A stretch of DNA of 40,167 nt, from positions 1 through 40,167 of the forward strand of contig CAOJGX010000011.1 of assembly GCA_948435735.1 (NCBI GenBank). Reading direction: 5' to 3'. The translations under genes and the position numbers were made by a program. This document shows, piece by piece, positions 24,201 through 34,771 of this stretch (position 1 is its first letter; every line of letters begins with the position of its first letter). The notes below the pieces were generated by a model that saw only the letters and a list, made by a program, of their open reading frames with translations, did not search any database and was not told where the DNA came from. This stretch comes from an uncultured Clostridium sp. Its GTDB lineage: Bacteria; Bacillota; Clostridia; TANB77; CAG-508.

Positions 24201-27200
24201 TCTATGATGGTACGATTTATGGAAGTATGGATGGTGAAAATTGGGAAATCTTATCACAGCAAAGAAATTTAACGTATACCAATCAAGCCAATACGGTTGA
24301 CCAAGCAATTGCCAACACAAAAGCTTTTGAAATCGATAATCCATCAAAAGTGCAATATGTGAAAATCGTTGCTGATCGAACCAATGGAAATTGGTTTGCT
24401 GCAAGAATGTTCAATTTCTTTGAAGATACAACAACACAAATCGCAGGAAAATTCTCATTTGATGGAGAAAATGCGGGAAAAATTATACTAGAGGACGGAT
24501 TACAAAATGCAACTTGGAAATATAGTTTAGATGCAGGTAACACTTGGAAACCTGCAAATGGGATGGAACATCAATTAACAGCAGAAGAAATGAGTCAGAT
24601 TAATGAAAATGATGAAATAAAAATTAGACTTGATAGCGATGGGTCAAAAGGTACAATTCATATTAAAAAAGGGGATACTCCTACGATTACACCATATGTG
24701 AACGATTGGGAAAATCGATTAATTGGATTAAGTAATGTAGATACGCTAGAATGGAAATTAGGAGATGAAACTACTTGGAAAAATTATGCAGACGAAGAAC
24801 CAATTGTACTAGGCAATAAAACACTTTTGGTTCGAAGAAAAGCAACGGGTATTTATACAGCAAGTGATAGCATAGAATATCAATTTACAGAAGATAATCA
24901 ACCTGCTACAGAAAAATATATTCCAATTAAACATTTATCGATTCATAATTACTCGACACAATCAATAGACTCTAGCAGACCATACTATGCTCAAAATGTA
25001 ATTGATGGAAATATCAATACAATATGGCATACAGATTTTCGCTATTCAATTGCAGGTTCGAGAGCTTATATTACCATAAAACTAGATGAGGCAAAAAATA
25101 TATCTGCTTTGGAATTTGCCCAAAAGAAATATAGAGACAATGATCCTTCTTATATCAAAAATGCAATTGTGTATGTAAGCAAAAATGGTAATGATTGGAT
25201 AGAAGCAGGAAGAATGCAAAATTGTGTACAAACACAAGAACCGCAAAAGATACAATTTGATGAAAGTGTATCTGGTCAATATGTAAAATTTGAAATGGAA
25301 GGTTATGGGATATTTGCATCAGCATCGATGATTAATTTATATGAAGATACAACCGTGAAAATAGTAGGAAGTTTTTCATTTGATGGTGAGGACGCAGGAA
25401 AAATCATGTTAGCAGACGAATTTAGTGGTTCCAATTGGCAATATAGCTTAGATTCAGGAAATACGTGGAAGGCTGGAAATGGAAATATTCATTCATTAAC
25501 GGATTCAGAAATCGAACAAATCAATGAAAATGATAAGATAAAAATTCGTTTCAATGAAAACGCAGAAGAATATACAATCCATATTCGAAAAATGGAAACG
25601 CCTACTATTACAGCTTATTTAAATGATTTGGAAAATCGATTAATCGGAATGGGTGATACAACAGGTCTTGAATGGAAAATTGAAGGAGATACGAATTGGA
25701 CGTTGTATTCAGAAAAAGAACCAATCGTATTAGGCGATAAAAAACTTTTCGTAAGAGCAAAAGCAAGAAATATATTCACAGCAAGTGAAAGTTTAGAATA
25801 TCAATTTACAGCAGATAATCAAACAGATACAAGAAAGTATATCCCAATCAGTCAGTTGTCAATTGCTGGATTTTCTGCAGAGGATAAAGCCCAAAGTGGA
25901 GCAGCAGCAAATGCAATTGATGGTAATTATCATACAAGATGGTTAAATTCAGCAGCCGGTACAGATACTGAAAAGTATATCATTATAAAACTAGACACAG
26001 CAATTTATTTAAGTGCAATGGACTATGTTCCACATAGTGAAAACGGAAAAATATTGACTGGTAAAATTTTAGGAAGTATGGACGGAGAAAACTTTACCGA
26101 AATCAAAACCGTAACAGGATGGGCGAATAACCAATTAACCAAAACAGTAGATTTTGATGAAGCAGTAAAAGTTAGATATGTAAAGATTATTGGTGAGGAA
26201 ACATCTTATACAAGTGCGAAAAGACATGTCGGAGCTAGAATGTTCAATTTCTATGAAGATACAACCAAAAAAGAAGTAATCATTCCAACAGCAGAAATAG
26301 AATACGATATTGAAACATTAACCAATAGAAATGTTGTAGCCAAGTTAGTCAATCCAAGTACAGACATAAAAGTAATCAACAATAATGGAAGTGACACGTA
26401 TACGTTTACCGAAAATGGCGAATTTACCTTTGAATTTGAAGATGCCGAAGGAAACAAAGGAACAGCCACAGCCAAAGTAGATTGGATTTGCAAGACATTA
26501 CCAAATGCAACCTTTACGTATGATATAGGAGAAGCAACCAATCAAGATGTAACTGTAACTGTCACATTTGATAGAGAAAATGTGACAATACTAAACAATA
26601 ATGGAAAAAATACGTATACCTTCACAGAAAATGGCGAATTTACCTTTAACTTTAGGGGCCCATATGGAAACGAAGGAACAGCCACAGCCAAAGTTGACTG
26701 GATTTGCAAAACATTGCCAAATGCAACCTTTACGTATGATATTAATGAAACAACCAACCAAAATGTCACTGTAACCGTTACGTTTGATAGAGAAAATGTG
26801 AGAATTACCAATAATGATGGAAAAAACACGTATACGTTTACCGAAAATGGCGAATTTACCTTTGAATTTGTAGGCCCATATGGAAATGCAGGCGTTGCTA
26901 CAGCCAAAGTAGACTGGATTGATAAGAAAAAACCAACTGCCAATATAACATATGATATTACAGAATTAACTAACAAAAATGTAATAGCAACCTTAAATTC
27001 AGAGGAAGAAATAACCATAACGAACAATAATGGAAAAAACACGTATACGTTTACTGAAAACGGAGAATTTACCTTTGAATTTGTCAACAAAATAGGAAAT
27101 AAAGGAACAGCCACAGCCAAAGTAGATTGGATTGATAAAACAATTCCAAAGGCAAGCATTTCCTATAACATCATAGAAGCAACCAATCAAGATGTAATCG

Positions 27201-28627
27201 CAACGATTCGTTTTGATAAAGAAAATGTGACAGTAAAAGGTGGAAATACCCATACCTTTACCGAAAATGGTGAGTTTACATTTGAATTCGTAGATAAAGC
27301 AGGAAATGCAGGAACAGCAAAAGCGAAAGTTACTTGGATTGATAAAACACTACCAGTTGCTACAATCACCTATAGCACAACGCATCTAACCAATCAAGAC
27401 GTAACAGCAAGAATAACATTTGATAAGGAAAATGTAGTCGTAGAAGGTGGGAATACGCATATCTTTACTGAAAATGGCCAATACGAGTTTCGATTTGTAG
27501 GTCCAGCAGGAAATGCAGGAGTTGCAAAAGCAGAGGTTACATGGATTGACAAAGAAGCACCACAACCAATCATGGTATATAGTACAATTAATCCAACCAA
27601 TCAAAATGTAACAGCAAGAATAACATTTGAAAATAAAGAAAATGTAGCAATCACTAACAATGATGGAAAAGACACCTATACTTTTATAGAAAATGGAGAG
27701 TTTACCTTTGAATATATGGATGAAGCAGGAAATAAGGGTCAAGTAAAGGCAATCGTAAATTGGATTGATAAAATAGCTCCAACAGCAACTATTTTCTATG
27801 ATGTTACAAAAGCAACCAATGGAAATGTAATAGCAACGTTAGAAAATGCAAGTGAAGAAATAACCATAACCAATAATGATGGAAAGAATGCCTATACCTT
27901 TACCGAAAATGGCGAATTTACCTTTGAATTTGTAGATAAAGCAGGAAATAAAGGAACAGCGATAGCAAGTGTTACGTGGATTGATAGAAGATTACCAATT
28001 GCTACAATCACTTATAGTACAACAGATTTAACTGATCAAGATGTCGTAGCAACCATCCATTTTGATAAACAAAATGTGACAGTAGAAGGTGGAAATACCC
28101 ATACCTTTACTGAAAATGGAGAGTATACCTTTGAATTTGTGGATGAAGCAGGAAATATGGGAATGAAAACTGCTGTTGTAACTTGGATAAAAAAGGATCC
28201 AGTTAATCCAGATATTCCAGAAGGAATTACTTCCGAAATTTATAAAATAGAAGGAAGCTATATAGAAAGAATTTCTCCAAACACGAATGTAAATCAATTT
28301 ATACAAAATGTGCAAACAGAACAAGATTTAGTATTCCTAGATAAAGAGGGAAACCAATTAGGAGAAAATGACATCTTAGCAACCGGTATGACATTGAAAG
28401 TAGGTTCTACTTTACAATTCACCCTTATTGTTACAGGCGATATGGATGGTAATGGAAAAATTAGTATGACAGATTTAGCTAGATTAAAATTACACTATAT
28501 CGGAAAAGAAGCATTAACAGGAAATGCCTTAAAAGCAGCAGATGTTGATGGAAATGGAAAAGTATCGATTACAGATTTAGCACAAATAAGGTTAATTATA
28601 ATTGGAAAAATAGAAGTGAAATCATAA
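21271..28627 (+). CDS. Giant secreted dockerin protein with transglutaminase-like domain, +1 shift at CGG
   Basis: Two open frames join into a 2451-residue exported protein when C22900 is skipped. Order: signal peptide (1 to about 40); NPCBM-like carbohydrate-binding domain (about 48-205, with GIFAHATSTVVYDL); helical region; transglutaminase-like core with AVCGGISKSG (Cys507), GQPGHAAIIYY (His533) and YWNLDND (Asp552); a TPR-like helical stretch; three tandem supermodules of about 310 residues (starting near 740, 1058 and 1366), each an FSFDG beta domain ending in an F5/8C-type fold; nine Ig-like repeats (about 1672-2307); a conserved beta module and a type I dockerin (about 2316-2450, DMDGNGKISMTDLARLKLHY and DVDGNGKVSITDLAQIR). 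The shift lies between His533 and Asp552, so the triad exists only in the shifted product. Substrate unknown; likely a surface-complex protein acting on host or dietary glycans or proteins. Confidence 0.85.
22900..22902 (+). other. In-frame CGG at the +1 shift site of the giant protein
   Basis: Codons read GAT GCA CGG AGG CAA AGG, ending at TAA nine codons on. Skipping C22900 gives GAT GCA GGA GGC AAA GGC TAT TGG, so residues 544-545 are Gly-Gly. Confidence 0.85.
26284..28190 (+). repeat. Nine in-frame Ig-like repeats, partly near-identical DNA
   Basis: Units of about 64-68 codons share a TNQDV...TYTFTENGEFTFEF...GNKGTA...VDWI pattern. Several stretches, such as the one coding TYTFTENGEFTFEF, are nearly identical at DNA level. 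The number of units could change by recombination. Their long reverse-strand open frames are a by-product of this repetition. Confidence 0.85.
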
Positions 28628-28635
28628 AATAGAAT

Positions 28636-28670
28636 AAAAAGCCTACAAAATTAAAATTTGTAGGCTTTTT
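28636..28670. terminator. Bidirectional terminator between the giant gene and the dehydrogenase gene
   Basis: AAAAAGCCTACAAA pairs perfectly with TTTGTAGGCTTTTT around a 7-base loop. Poly-A on one side and poly-T on the other allow it to serve both converging genes. Confidence 0.8.
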
Positions 28671-28680
28671 GCTATAAATG

Positions 28681-29670
28681 CTATTTTACTTCATTGATAC
28701 AAGTTCCATTTGTTAAAATATCATAAATATTTTGACAGGTGTCATTTGCAATTTTGTTTAAAGCTTCTGATGTGAAAAAGGCTTGGTGTGAAGTGATTAG
28801 TACATTTGGCATGGAGATTAACAAAGATAAATTAGCATCTCTTTCGTAAGAATTTGACATATCTTTTAAGAAAAAGTCAGATTCGTTTTCGTAAACATCT
28901 AATCCAACACCACCGATTTTTCCAGAAGAAAGATAATCAATTAAGTCTTTTGTATTTACTAAACCGCCTCTACTACAGTTGATAATAATAACACCATCTT
29001 TCATTTTTTCCAAAGAAGTTTGATTAATAATATTTTCGGTTTCTGGCGTCAAAGGGCAATGAAGTGAAATAATATCCGATTTCTCACATAATTCGTCTAA
29101 TTCAACATACTCAAAACCAAGTTCTTGGCTTGCTTTTTCATCTTTAAATAAATCGTAGGCAATAATATTTGTACCAAAACCGTGCATAATTTCAATAAAA
29201 GCTTTACCGATTTTTCCAGTTCCAATGACACCTACTGTTTTATTGTGCAAATCAAAACCAAGTAAACCATCTAATGAAAAGTTATATTTTTTCACACGTT
29301 GATAGGATTTATAAATTTTTCGATTAATATTTAAAAGCAAAGCAGTTGCATGTTCTGCCACCGCATAAGGCGAATATTGCGGAACTCGAACAAGTTTGAT
29401 ATTACCAAGATGATCCAAATCCACATTATTAAATCCAGCACAACGAAGTGCAATTAATTGAATACCATATTCATTTAATTTGTCTAATGTTTCTTTATCA
29501 GCAATATCGTTTACAAAAATACAGATGGCGTCAAAACCTTTGGCAAGTTGTGCGGTTTCAGAATTTAATTTTGATTCAAAATAGGTAATTTCGTAATGAT
29601 ATTTTTTGTTGTATTCCTCAAAAAACGTTTTGTCGTAATCTTTTGTATCAAAAAAAGCTATTTTAATCAT
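28681..29670 (-). CDS. D-2-hydroxyacid dehydrogenase, D-lactate dehydrogenase-like
   Basis: A 329-residue NAD-dependent enzyme of the D-lactate dehydrogenase type, which reduces pyruvate or related 2-oxoacids in fermentation. The Rossmann fold has GVIGTGKIGKAF (about 147-158) followed by the coenzyme-specificity aspartate in IIAYD. Catalytic residues are visible: Arg in INCSRGGLV, Glu in LDVYENES and His in SHQAFFT. The length is normal. The exact substrate (pyruvate, 2-oxoisocaproate or other) cannot be read from sequence. The gene faces the giant dockerin gene and shares its terminator. The start is ATG 29670 with AAAGGAGA upstream. Confidence 0.85.
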   Translation of the reverse strand: MIKIAFFDTKDYDKTFFEEYNKKYHYEITYFESKLNSETAQLAKGFDAICIFVNDIADKETLDKLNEYGIQLIALRCAGFNNVDLDHLGNIKLVRVPQYSPYAVAEHATALLLNINRKIYKSYQRVKKYNFSLDGLLGFDLHNKTVGVIGTGKIGKAFIEIMHGFGTNIIAYDLFKDEKASQELGFEYVELDELCEKSDIISLHCPLTPETENIINQTSLEKMKDGVIIINCSRGGLVNTKDLIDYLSSGKIGGVGLDVYENESDFFLKDMSNSYERDANLSLLISMPNVLITSHQAFFTSEALNKIANDTCQNIYDILTNGTCINEVK

Positions 29671-29806
29671 TTCAATCTTCTCCTTTACATAACTTGATAA
29701 TTATATAACAAAATTTAATAAAATGCAATATTTTCAAAAAAGAAAAAAGAATAAAAATTGAATTATCACAAAAAATAATAGAAAAATCAAAAAAGAGGAA
29801 CCAAAG

Positions 29807-30748
29807 ATGTTATTTGAATTAATGTTAATGATAATCGGCTTTATATTGCTAATAAAAGGTGCTGATTTTGTGGTAAAAGGAGCGAGTCATATTGCGAAAC
29901 GATTTCATTTATCAGAAATGCTAATTGGGATTGTGATTGTAGGAATTGGAACATCGCTTCCAGAAATTATTGTAACAGTCAAATCAAGTTTGACAGGAAA
30001 TCCGGATATTATTATTGGAAATTCGATTGGAAGTTGTATTTGTAATTTGCTGTTAGTGATTGGTATTGCGAGTGTGTGCCATCCACTAAAACTAGATAAC
30101 CGAATTTTACAAGTGCATTTACCAGTTTCTGTATTTAGTATTTTAATGCTTGCGATTTTTTGTAATTTTGGTGCTGGAAATTATATTATCAGCCAGACGG
30201 AAGCTTGGATATTAATGATTTTTGCAACTATTTATATTATTTATACAGTATATGAAGGCAAGGAAGAAATTGAAGAAGATAATAATGTGGAAACAGAAAA
30301 AGTCACATTTATATGGATATTGATTTATTTAATATTAGGAGTATTGGGCTTGAAATTTGGGGCAGATTTCGTTGTGGATGGTGCAGTTGCGATAGCAGAA
30401 TTGTTTGGTGTGAGTGAAAGTATTATTAGTATGACCATTGTTTCTTTGGGAACTTCATTGCCTGAAATTGTAACATGTATAATTGCGACCATCAAAAAAG
30501 AAAGTGATTTAGCAATTGGAAATGTTATTGGTTCTAACATATTTAATATATGCTTATTACCCGCAGTTGGTGCCATGATTACTCCCATTCATTATGATTT
30601 AGGATTTAATCGTTCGTTATTATTTTTGCTCATGATAACGACCTATTTGCTTATATTTGATTTGTTTAAAAACAAAAGATTAATTAGTAGAAATCATGGG
30701 GTTATTTTTATCTTGTTGTTTTGTTTGTATGTGAGTTGTTTGTTTTAA
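29807..30748 (+). CDS. Calcium/sodium antiporter (YrbG/CaCA family)
   Basis: A 313-residue membrane protein with about ten membrane segments in two related halves. Each half carries the alpha repeat of the CaCA exchangers: VGIGTSLPEIIVTVKSSLTG with IGNSIGSCICNL, and VSLGTSLPEIVTCIIATIKK with IGNVIGSNIFNI. The conserved Glu and Asn/Ser in these repeats form the ion path. An acidic cytoplasmic loop (GKEEIEEDNNVE) separates the halves. It probably exchanges Ca2+ for Na+ across the membrane. It is a single gene with a GAGGAA ribosome site before ATG 29807. Confidence 0.9.
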   Translation: MLFELMLMIIGFILLIKGADFVVKGASHIAKRFHLSEMLIGIVIVGIGTSLPEIIVTVKSSLTGNPDIIIGNSIGSCICNLLLVIGIASVCHPLKLDNRILQVHLPVSVFSILMLAIFCNFGAGNYIISQTEAWILMIFATIYIIYTVYEGKEEIEEDNNVETEKVTFIWILIYLILGVLGLKFGADFVVDGAVAIAELFGVSESIISMTIVSLGTSLPEIVTCIIATIKKESDLAIGNVIGSNIFNICLLPAVGAMITPIHYDLGFNRSLLFLLMITTYLLIFDLFKNKRLISRNHGVIFILLFCLYVSCLF

Positions 30749-30841
30749 AAAATTATTAAGTCATTTATTTTTCATTTACTTTTATGGAAAAAAGTATTAT
30801 AATTTATAGATATGAATATTAATTAGTAGGAGGAAAAATAA

Positions 30842-31030
30842 ATGGAAAAGAAGTTAAAAATAATCGTAGAAAATTGCCCACAAAACCATAAATGTCCTGC
30901 TGTAAAAGTTTGTCCAGTGGGGGCATTAACACAAAAGGATTTTGAAGCGCCTACAATCAATCATGATAAGTGTATTAAATGTGGGAAATGTTCAAATTTT
31001 TGTCCGAAATATGCTTTAGTTTTAGAGTAG
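30842..31030 (+). CDS. 4Fe-4S ferredoxin-like protein
   Basis: A 62-residue protein with seven cysteines. The C-terminal half has the classical cluster motif CIKCGKCSNFCP. The N-terminal half has NCPQNHKCPAVKVCPVGAL, with cysteine spacing (C-x5-C-x5-C-P) unlike standard bacterial 2[4Fe-4S] ferredoxins, so one cluster is certain and the second is open. It is probably a small electron carrier. The ribosome site AGGAGGAAAA precedes ATG 30842, TATAAT lies about 50 bases upstream of it, and a strong terminator follows the gene. Confidence 0.85.
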   Translation: MEKKLKIIVENCPQNHKCPAVKVCPVGALTQKDFEAPTINHDKCIKCGKCSNFCPKYALVLE

Positions 31031-31057
31031 AAATTATAAATATGGATGGGTAAACAG

Positions 31058-31092
31058 TAAAAGCATTGTTCCGAAATCAGAACAATGCTTTT
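31058..31092. terminator. Bidirectional terminator after the ferredoxin-like gene
   Basis: AAAAGCATTGTTC pairs perfectly with GAACAATGCTTTT around an 8-base loop. It separates the ferredoxin gene from the convergent membrane-protein gene. Confidence 0.8.
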
Positions 31093-31110
31093 ATAAAATT
31101 TAAAACTTAA

Positions 31111-31524
31111 TTAGTCTTCGCATCTGTTACTGCAAGCTTTTCCAACGATTACATTAGCAAAAGTAATTAAGTGAGTGATTAAAAAGAATGCAACCGCAAG
31201 AACTAAAATTCCTACTGTAATAGAAGCAATTGGTAAAACACCTAAGCTTAAAGCAAAAGCACTTGTAACAAGGGAACCAATTGAAGTTGTTATCAAACAA
31301 GACTCTTTTAGGCTCTTACATTGATATCTTCCACCACAAAATACAGTCAATAGAATATACAAAATTCCTAAAACACCTAGTATTAAAGTAAAATATATCA
31401 AAGTTGCTACAGAGGTTATCAATCCAGTATAAAAAACGCCAGCAATTCCAACAGCTGCAATTAAACTAGCAATAATACTGAAAATACAGCAACATACATT
31501 ATTATTTCCTTTATTCATGCACAT
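31111..31524 (-). CDS. Small Cys-rich membrane protein of unknown function
   Basis: A protein of about 137 residues, mostly hydrophobic, with four predicted membrane segments (about 13-33, 37-58, 80-100 and 103-125). Cysteines cluster at both ends (NNNVCCCIF near the start, GKACSNRCED at the end) and in the central loop (FCGGRYQCKSLKESC). No family was recognised; I have seen similar small proteins in Clostridia but cannot name a function. The ATG at 31524 is chosen for the AAAGGGGGG site just upstream; an upstream extension of 14 residues lacks one. Confidence 0.65.
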   Translation of the reverse strand: MCMNKGNNNVCCCIFSIIASLIAAVGIAGVFYTGLITSVATLIYFTLILGVLGILYILLTVFCGGRYQCKSLKESCLITTSIGSLVTSAFALSLGVLPIASITVGILVLAVAFFLITHLITFANVIVGKACSNRCED

Positions 31525-31622
31525 AATATTTCCCCCCTTTACTATAGAATATGAAACCTTGGACAAAAATGTGTTTACACATCATTAAAAAAATGTGCTA
31601 TAATAAAAATCAGGAGGAAATT

Positions 31623-32531
31623 ATGAGCCAATTTGAAACAATACCCCAATGTTTAACAAACTTGTTAAAGAAACAATATGGAGAAGAAATCACACAAAAA
31701 ATCATCCAAGGATATACAGTAGAAAGAAAAACGACATTTCGTGTCAATACCATAAAGACGGATACAAATACCATACAAAATCAACTAAAACAATTAGGAA
31801 TTGAATATGAAATCCCAGTGTGGAGCCAAGATGCAATTATTCTAAAAAAGGCGAAAGAAAAAGAAATACAAGCCCTTCCAATGTATGAAAAAGGAGAAGT
31901 TTACTTGCAAAGTTTATCTTCCATGTTACCACCTATCATTTTAAATCCTAAGCCCAACACAGATATTCTAGACATGGCAGCAGCACCAGGCGGAAAAACA
32001 ACACAAATAGCAGCCTTAACCCAAAATCAAGCCCACATCACAGCCTGCGAGATGAATGCTGTGCGTAGTCAGCGATTAAAGTATAATATTGAAAAACAAG
32101 GAGCATCAAATGTCTATGTTATGGTTTCAGATAGCCGTAAAATTGACGACTTTTTCTCATTTGATACAGTTTTATTAGATGCCCCATGCAGTGGTAGCGG
32201 AACATTGCAGATAAAAGAAGATTTAAAAAATAAATTTACGGTTTCCTTCATTGAAAAATCCACTAAATCTCAGTTAGCTTTGCTGAAAAAAGCTATTAGA
32301 ATTTTAAAATCAGGAAACGAAATGGTATATTCAACCTGTTCCATTTTAGGGCAAGAAAATGAGAATATAATCCATCAAATTTTAAAAGAAACAAAAACAG
32401 AAATTGTGCCAATTTATTTTGCAGGAATCGAAAGTTTGCCAAGGTTGCCAGTAACCATCAAGGGAACATTGTGTATTTGCCCCGATGAGTTTTATGAGGG
32501 ATTTTTTATGGCGAAATTAAGAAAGAAGTAA
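31623..32531 (+). CDS. RsmB/NOP-family RNA m5C methyltransferase
   Basis: A 302-residue S-adenosylmethionine-dependent RNA cytosine-5 methyltransferase. It has the cofactor site DMAAAPGGKTTQIA, the catalytic motifs LLDAPCSGSGT and YSTCS with its cysteine, and the family segment TTFRVNTIKT near the N-terminus. Length and the absence of an N-terminal NusB-like domain fit the RsmF/YebU-like or similar short members; the C-terminal extension of those is also missing. The likely target is rRNA or tRNA cytosine. The start is ATG 31623 with CAGGAGGAAA upstream; the longer frame from 31551 has no support. Confidence 0.88.
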   Translation: MSQFETIPQCLTNLLKKQYGEEITQKIIQGYTVERKTTFRVNTIKTDTNTIQNQLKQLGIEYEIPVWSQDAIILKKAKEKEIQALPMYEKGEVYLQSLSSMLPPIILNPKPNTDILDMAAAPGGKTTQIAALTQNQAHITACEMNAVRSQRLKYNIEKQGASNVYVMVSDSRKIDDFFSFDTVLLDAPCSGSGTLQIKEDLKNKFTVSFIEKSTKSQLALLKKAIRILKSGNEMVYSTCSILGQENENIIHQILKETKTEIVPIYFAGIESLPRLPVTIKGTLCICPDEFYEGFFMAKLRKK

Positions 32532-32623
32532 AAATATATTGCAAATATAAAAATATATGATAGAATAAAAAAATCAAACAATACATAAAAATTGATAGGA
32601 GAAAATAGAAAGGAGAAGGCAGA

Positions 32624-33505
32624 ATGAGTAATCTACTAAATTTTATTCGAGGCTTTTGTATGGCATTAGCCGACAGTGTTCCAGGCGTTTCAGGAGGAAC
32701 CATCGCATTCTTGCTAGGATTTTATGATCAATTTATTCGTTCACTTGACAATTTAATTTCAGGAACCAAAGAAGAAAGAAAAGAAGCCATTATTTTTCTA
32801 ATAAAAATAGGAATTGGTTGGGCAGTAGGATTTATTTTAGCAATGCTTGTATTAGCAAGTATTTTTGAAAGTCATATTTATTTTATCAGTTCGATGTTTT
32901 TAGGATTTGTTTTATTTTCCATTCCTTTAGTTATTTTAGAAGAAAAAGAAGTGGTCAAAGGCAAATACAAAAACCTTATTTTTACAATCCTTGGTGCAGC
33001 ACTTGTGATAGTAATTTCTGTATTTAATCCAGCAGCTGATGTAAATGTAAGTAGTTTAACTTTTGGTTCTGCAATTTACATTTTCATAACCGGAGCAATC
33101 GCAATTACAGCAATGGTTTTACCAGGAATTTCAGGATCAACCTTATTACTAATTTTTGGTTTATATTTACCAATTGTATCTGCTGTGAAAGAATTTTTGC
33201 ACATGAATTTTTCTTATTTTCCAGCCTTATTTGCTTTTGGGTTGGGAATTATAGCTGGAATTATAGCTGTTATAAAATTAATCCGTATGTGCTTAAAAAA
33301 ATATAGAAGTCAAACCATTTATGCCATTATTGGGTTGATGATCGGCTCACTATATTCGATTGTGCAAGGCCCTACAACCTTAGATGTACCACAAACTGCA
33401 ATGAGTTTTCAAACATTTGATATAATCGCTTTTGTAATCGGTGGCTTGGTCATTTTTGGATTACAAAAATTAAGAAGTATAATGGAAAGAAAAGAAGAGG
33501 AATAA
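32624..33505 (+). CDS. DUF368 family membrane protein
   Basis: A 293-residue protein with about eight membrane segments. The N-terminal RGFCMALADSVPGVSGGTIA and the internal ALPGISGST-like AMVLPGISGSTLLLIFG are the two characteristic repeats of DUF368. Members are thought to act in polyprenyl-phosphate recycling or transport at the membrane, which is knowledge of the family rather than something seen here. The RBS AAAGGAGAAGG precedes ATG 32624. A terminator follows. Confidence 0.88.
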   Translation: MSNLLNFIRGFCMALADSVPGVSGGTIAFLLGFYDQFIRSLDNLISGTKEERKEAIIFLIKIGIGWAVGFILAMLVLASIFESHIYFISSMFLGFVLFSIPLVILEEKEVVKGKYKNLIFTILGAALVIVISVFNPAADVNVSSLTFGSAIYIFITGAIAITAMVLPGISGSTLLLIFGLYLPIVSAVKEFLHMNFSYFPALFAFGLGIIAGIIAVIKLIRMCLKKYRSQTIYAIIGLMIGSLYSIVQGPTTLDVPQTAMSFQTFDIIAFVIGGLVIFGLQKLRSIMERKEEE

Positions 33506-33515
33506 ACTTAACAAT

Positions 33516-33546
33516 AGCGTAGTTGACTGTGAGGCTACGCTGTTTT
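33516..33546 (+). terminator. Terminator after the DUF368 gene
   Basis: AGCGTAG (33516-33522) pairs with CTACGCT (33535-33541), followed by GTTTTT. Confidence 0.7.
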
Positions 33547-33571
33547 TATAGATTGAAAAACGGAGGTAACT

Positions 33572-34495
33572 ATGGAAAAAAATAAAATAAAGTCAGCTTG
33601 TGACGAACTCATGTTAGATGTTCTAACGATTTTTCCCAAAGGAGAAATCAAAGGAATTGTTCAGATTTCGCACGGAATGGCAGAACACAAAGAAAGATAT
33701 ATACCCTTTATGGAATTTTTATCTCAAAATGGCTATGTGACTGTGATACATGACCATCGAGGTCACGGAAAAAGCATAAAGGCCAAGAAAGATTTGGGCT
33801 ATTTTTACGAAGAAAAAGCAGAATATATAGTAGAAGATTTGCATCAAATCACTAATTTTATCAAAAATAAATATCCCAATCAAAAAGTCATACTGTTAGG
33901 GCATAGTATGGGGTCTATGTTGGTTAGAAAATATATCAAAAAATATGATAATGATATTGACCAATTAATTATCTGTGGTTCACCAAGTAAAAATTCGTTT
34001 GTTGATTTGGCTTTGCTATTTGTAAAAATTCTGAAAATTGGCAAAGGTGAGTATTACCGTAGTAATTTGATTCAAAATTTAGCATTTGGAAACTATGCCA
34101 AGAAATTTCCCAAAAGCAAAAGTCAAAATGGTTGGATATGTAGCGATAAGCAAATTGTTAATCAGTATGATGATGACGAACTATGTGGTTTTACATTTAC
34201 ATTAAACGGATTTACCAATCTATTTCAAGTCATGAAAGATATTTATAGCAAAAATGGTTGGGAAGTAAAACAGAAAACCTTACCAATCTTATTTATAGCA
34301 GGTGGCGATGATCAAGTCATTATCAATGAAAAAAAGTGGTTGGAAAGTCAAGCATTTTTAAGAAATTTAGGTTATGAAAATATAACAAAAATTTTATATC
34401 CTGGTATGCGACATGAGATATTAAATGAGAAAAATAAGGATGTGGTTTGGAAAGATGTGTATGAGTGGATAAAAGAGAAAAAAGAAGGTGTTTAG
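33572..34495 (+). CDS. Monoacylglycerol lipase-like alpha/beta hydrolase
   Basis: A 307-residue alpha/beta hydrolase of the lysophospholipase/monoglyceride lipase group. It shows ISHGMAEHKERYIPF with the HGMAEH segment, the turn HDHRGHGKS, the nucleophile elbow LLGHSMGSM (Ser about 112), the acid in GGDDQVI and the histidine in GMRHEI. No signal peptide was seen, so it is cytoplasmic. It probably cleaves ester bonds of lipids or small esters. The stop codon lies within the stem of a bidirectional terminator shared with the coat-like genes. Confidence 0.88.
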   Translation: MEKNKIKSACDELMLDVLTIFPKGEIKGIVQISHGMAEHKERYIPFMEFLSQNGYVTVIHDHRGHGKSIKAKKDLGYFYEEKAEYIVEDLHQITNFIKNKYPNQKVILLGHSMGSMLVRKYIKKYDNDIDQLIICGSPSKNSFVDLALLFVKILKIGKGEYYRSNLIQNLAFGNYAKKFPKSKSQNGWICSDKQIVNQYDDDELCGFTFTLNGFTNLFQVMKDIYSKNGWEVKQKTLPILFIAGGDDQVIINEKKWLESQAFLRNLGYENITKILYPGMRHEILNEKNKDVVWKDVYEWIKEKKEGV

Positions 34496-34510
34496 ATTTC
34501 CTAAACACCT
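34486..34510. terminator. Bidirectional terminator, hydrolase and coat genes
   Basis: AGGTGTTTAG and CTAAACACCT form a perfect 10-base stem around ATTTC. The left arm carries the TAG stop codon of the hydrolase. Confidence 0.75.
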
Positions 34511-34516
34511 CAACTT

Positions 34517-34762
34517 TTACGCATTCGCATATTTAGTTTTAGCCGCATCAATTTTAGCTTGTTCCGCAGTATCTGTTTTATACCAACCTTTTTCTGCCAT
34601 CAAATTATAAAGCTTATTTTGGATATCCAACGAAGTATTCAAAGCTTCTTTAAAAGCTTGGTGAACCTCAGCAGTTGTGCTTTCAATTGTTCCATGAAGA
34701 TATAAATCGCAAACCCCTTTGATAACCAATAATTCATTTTCCATTAAATCTCTGTCTTCCAT
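34517..34762 (-). CDS. CotF-like spore coat protein
   Basis: A protein of about 81 residues: DRDLMENELLVIKGVCDLYL, then an EVHQAFKEALNTSLDIQNKLYNLMAEKGWY stretch (quoted here in part as QAFKEALNTSLDIQNKLY and MAEKGWYKTD). This helical pattern with the GWYKT ending is typical of the CotF-type coat proteins of spore formers. The second ATG (34762) has the better distance to the AGGAGG site. It follows the 57-residue coat-like gene with a short gap, as such pairs commonly do, suggesting expression in the mother cell during sporulation. It implies a spore-forming host. Confidence 0.75.
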   Translation of the reverse strand: MEDRDLMENELLVIKGVCDLYLHGTIESTTAEVHQAFKEALNTSLDIQNKLYNLMAEKGWYKTDTAEQAKIDAAKTKYANA

Positions 34763-34771
34763 CATTTCCTC

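Noticed and set aside
26251-27742. Long reverse-strand open frames opposite the Ig-like repeats
   Set aside because: They mirror the repeated codons of the forward gene, lack ribosome sites and match no family.
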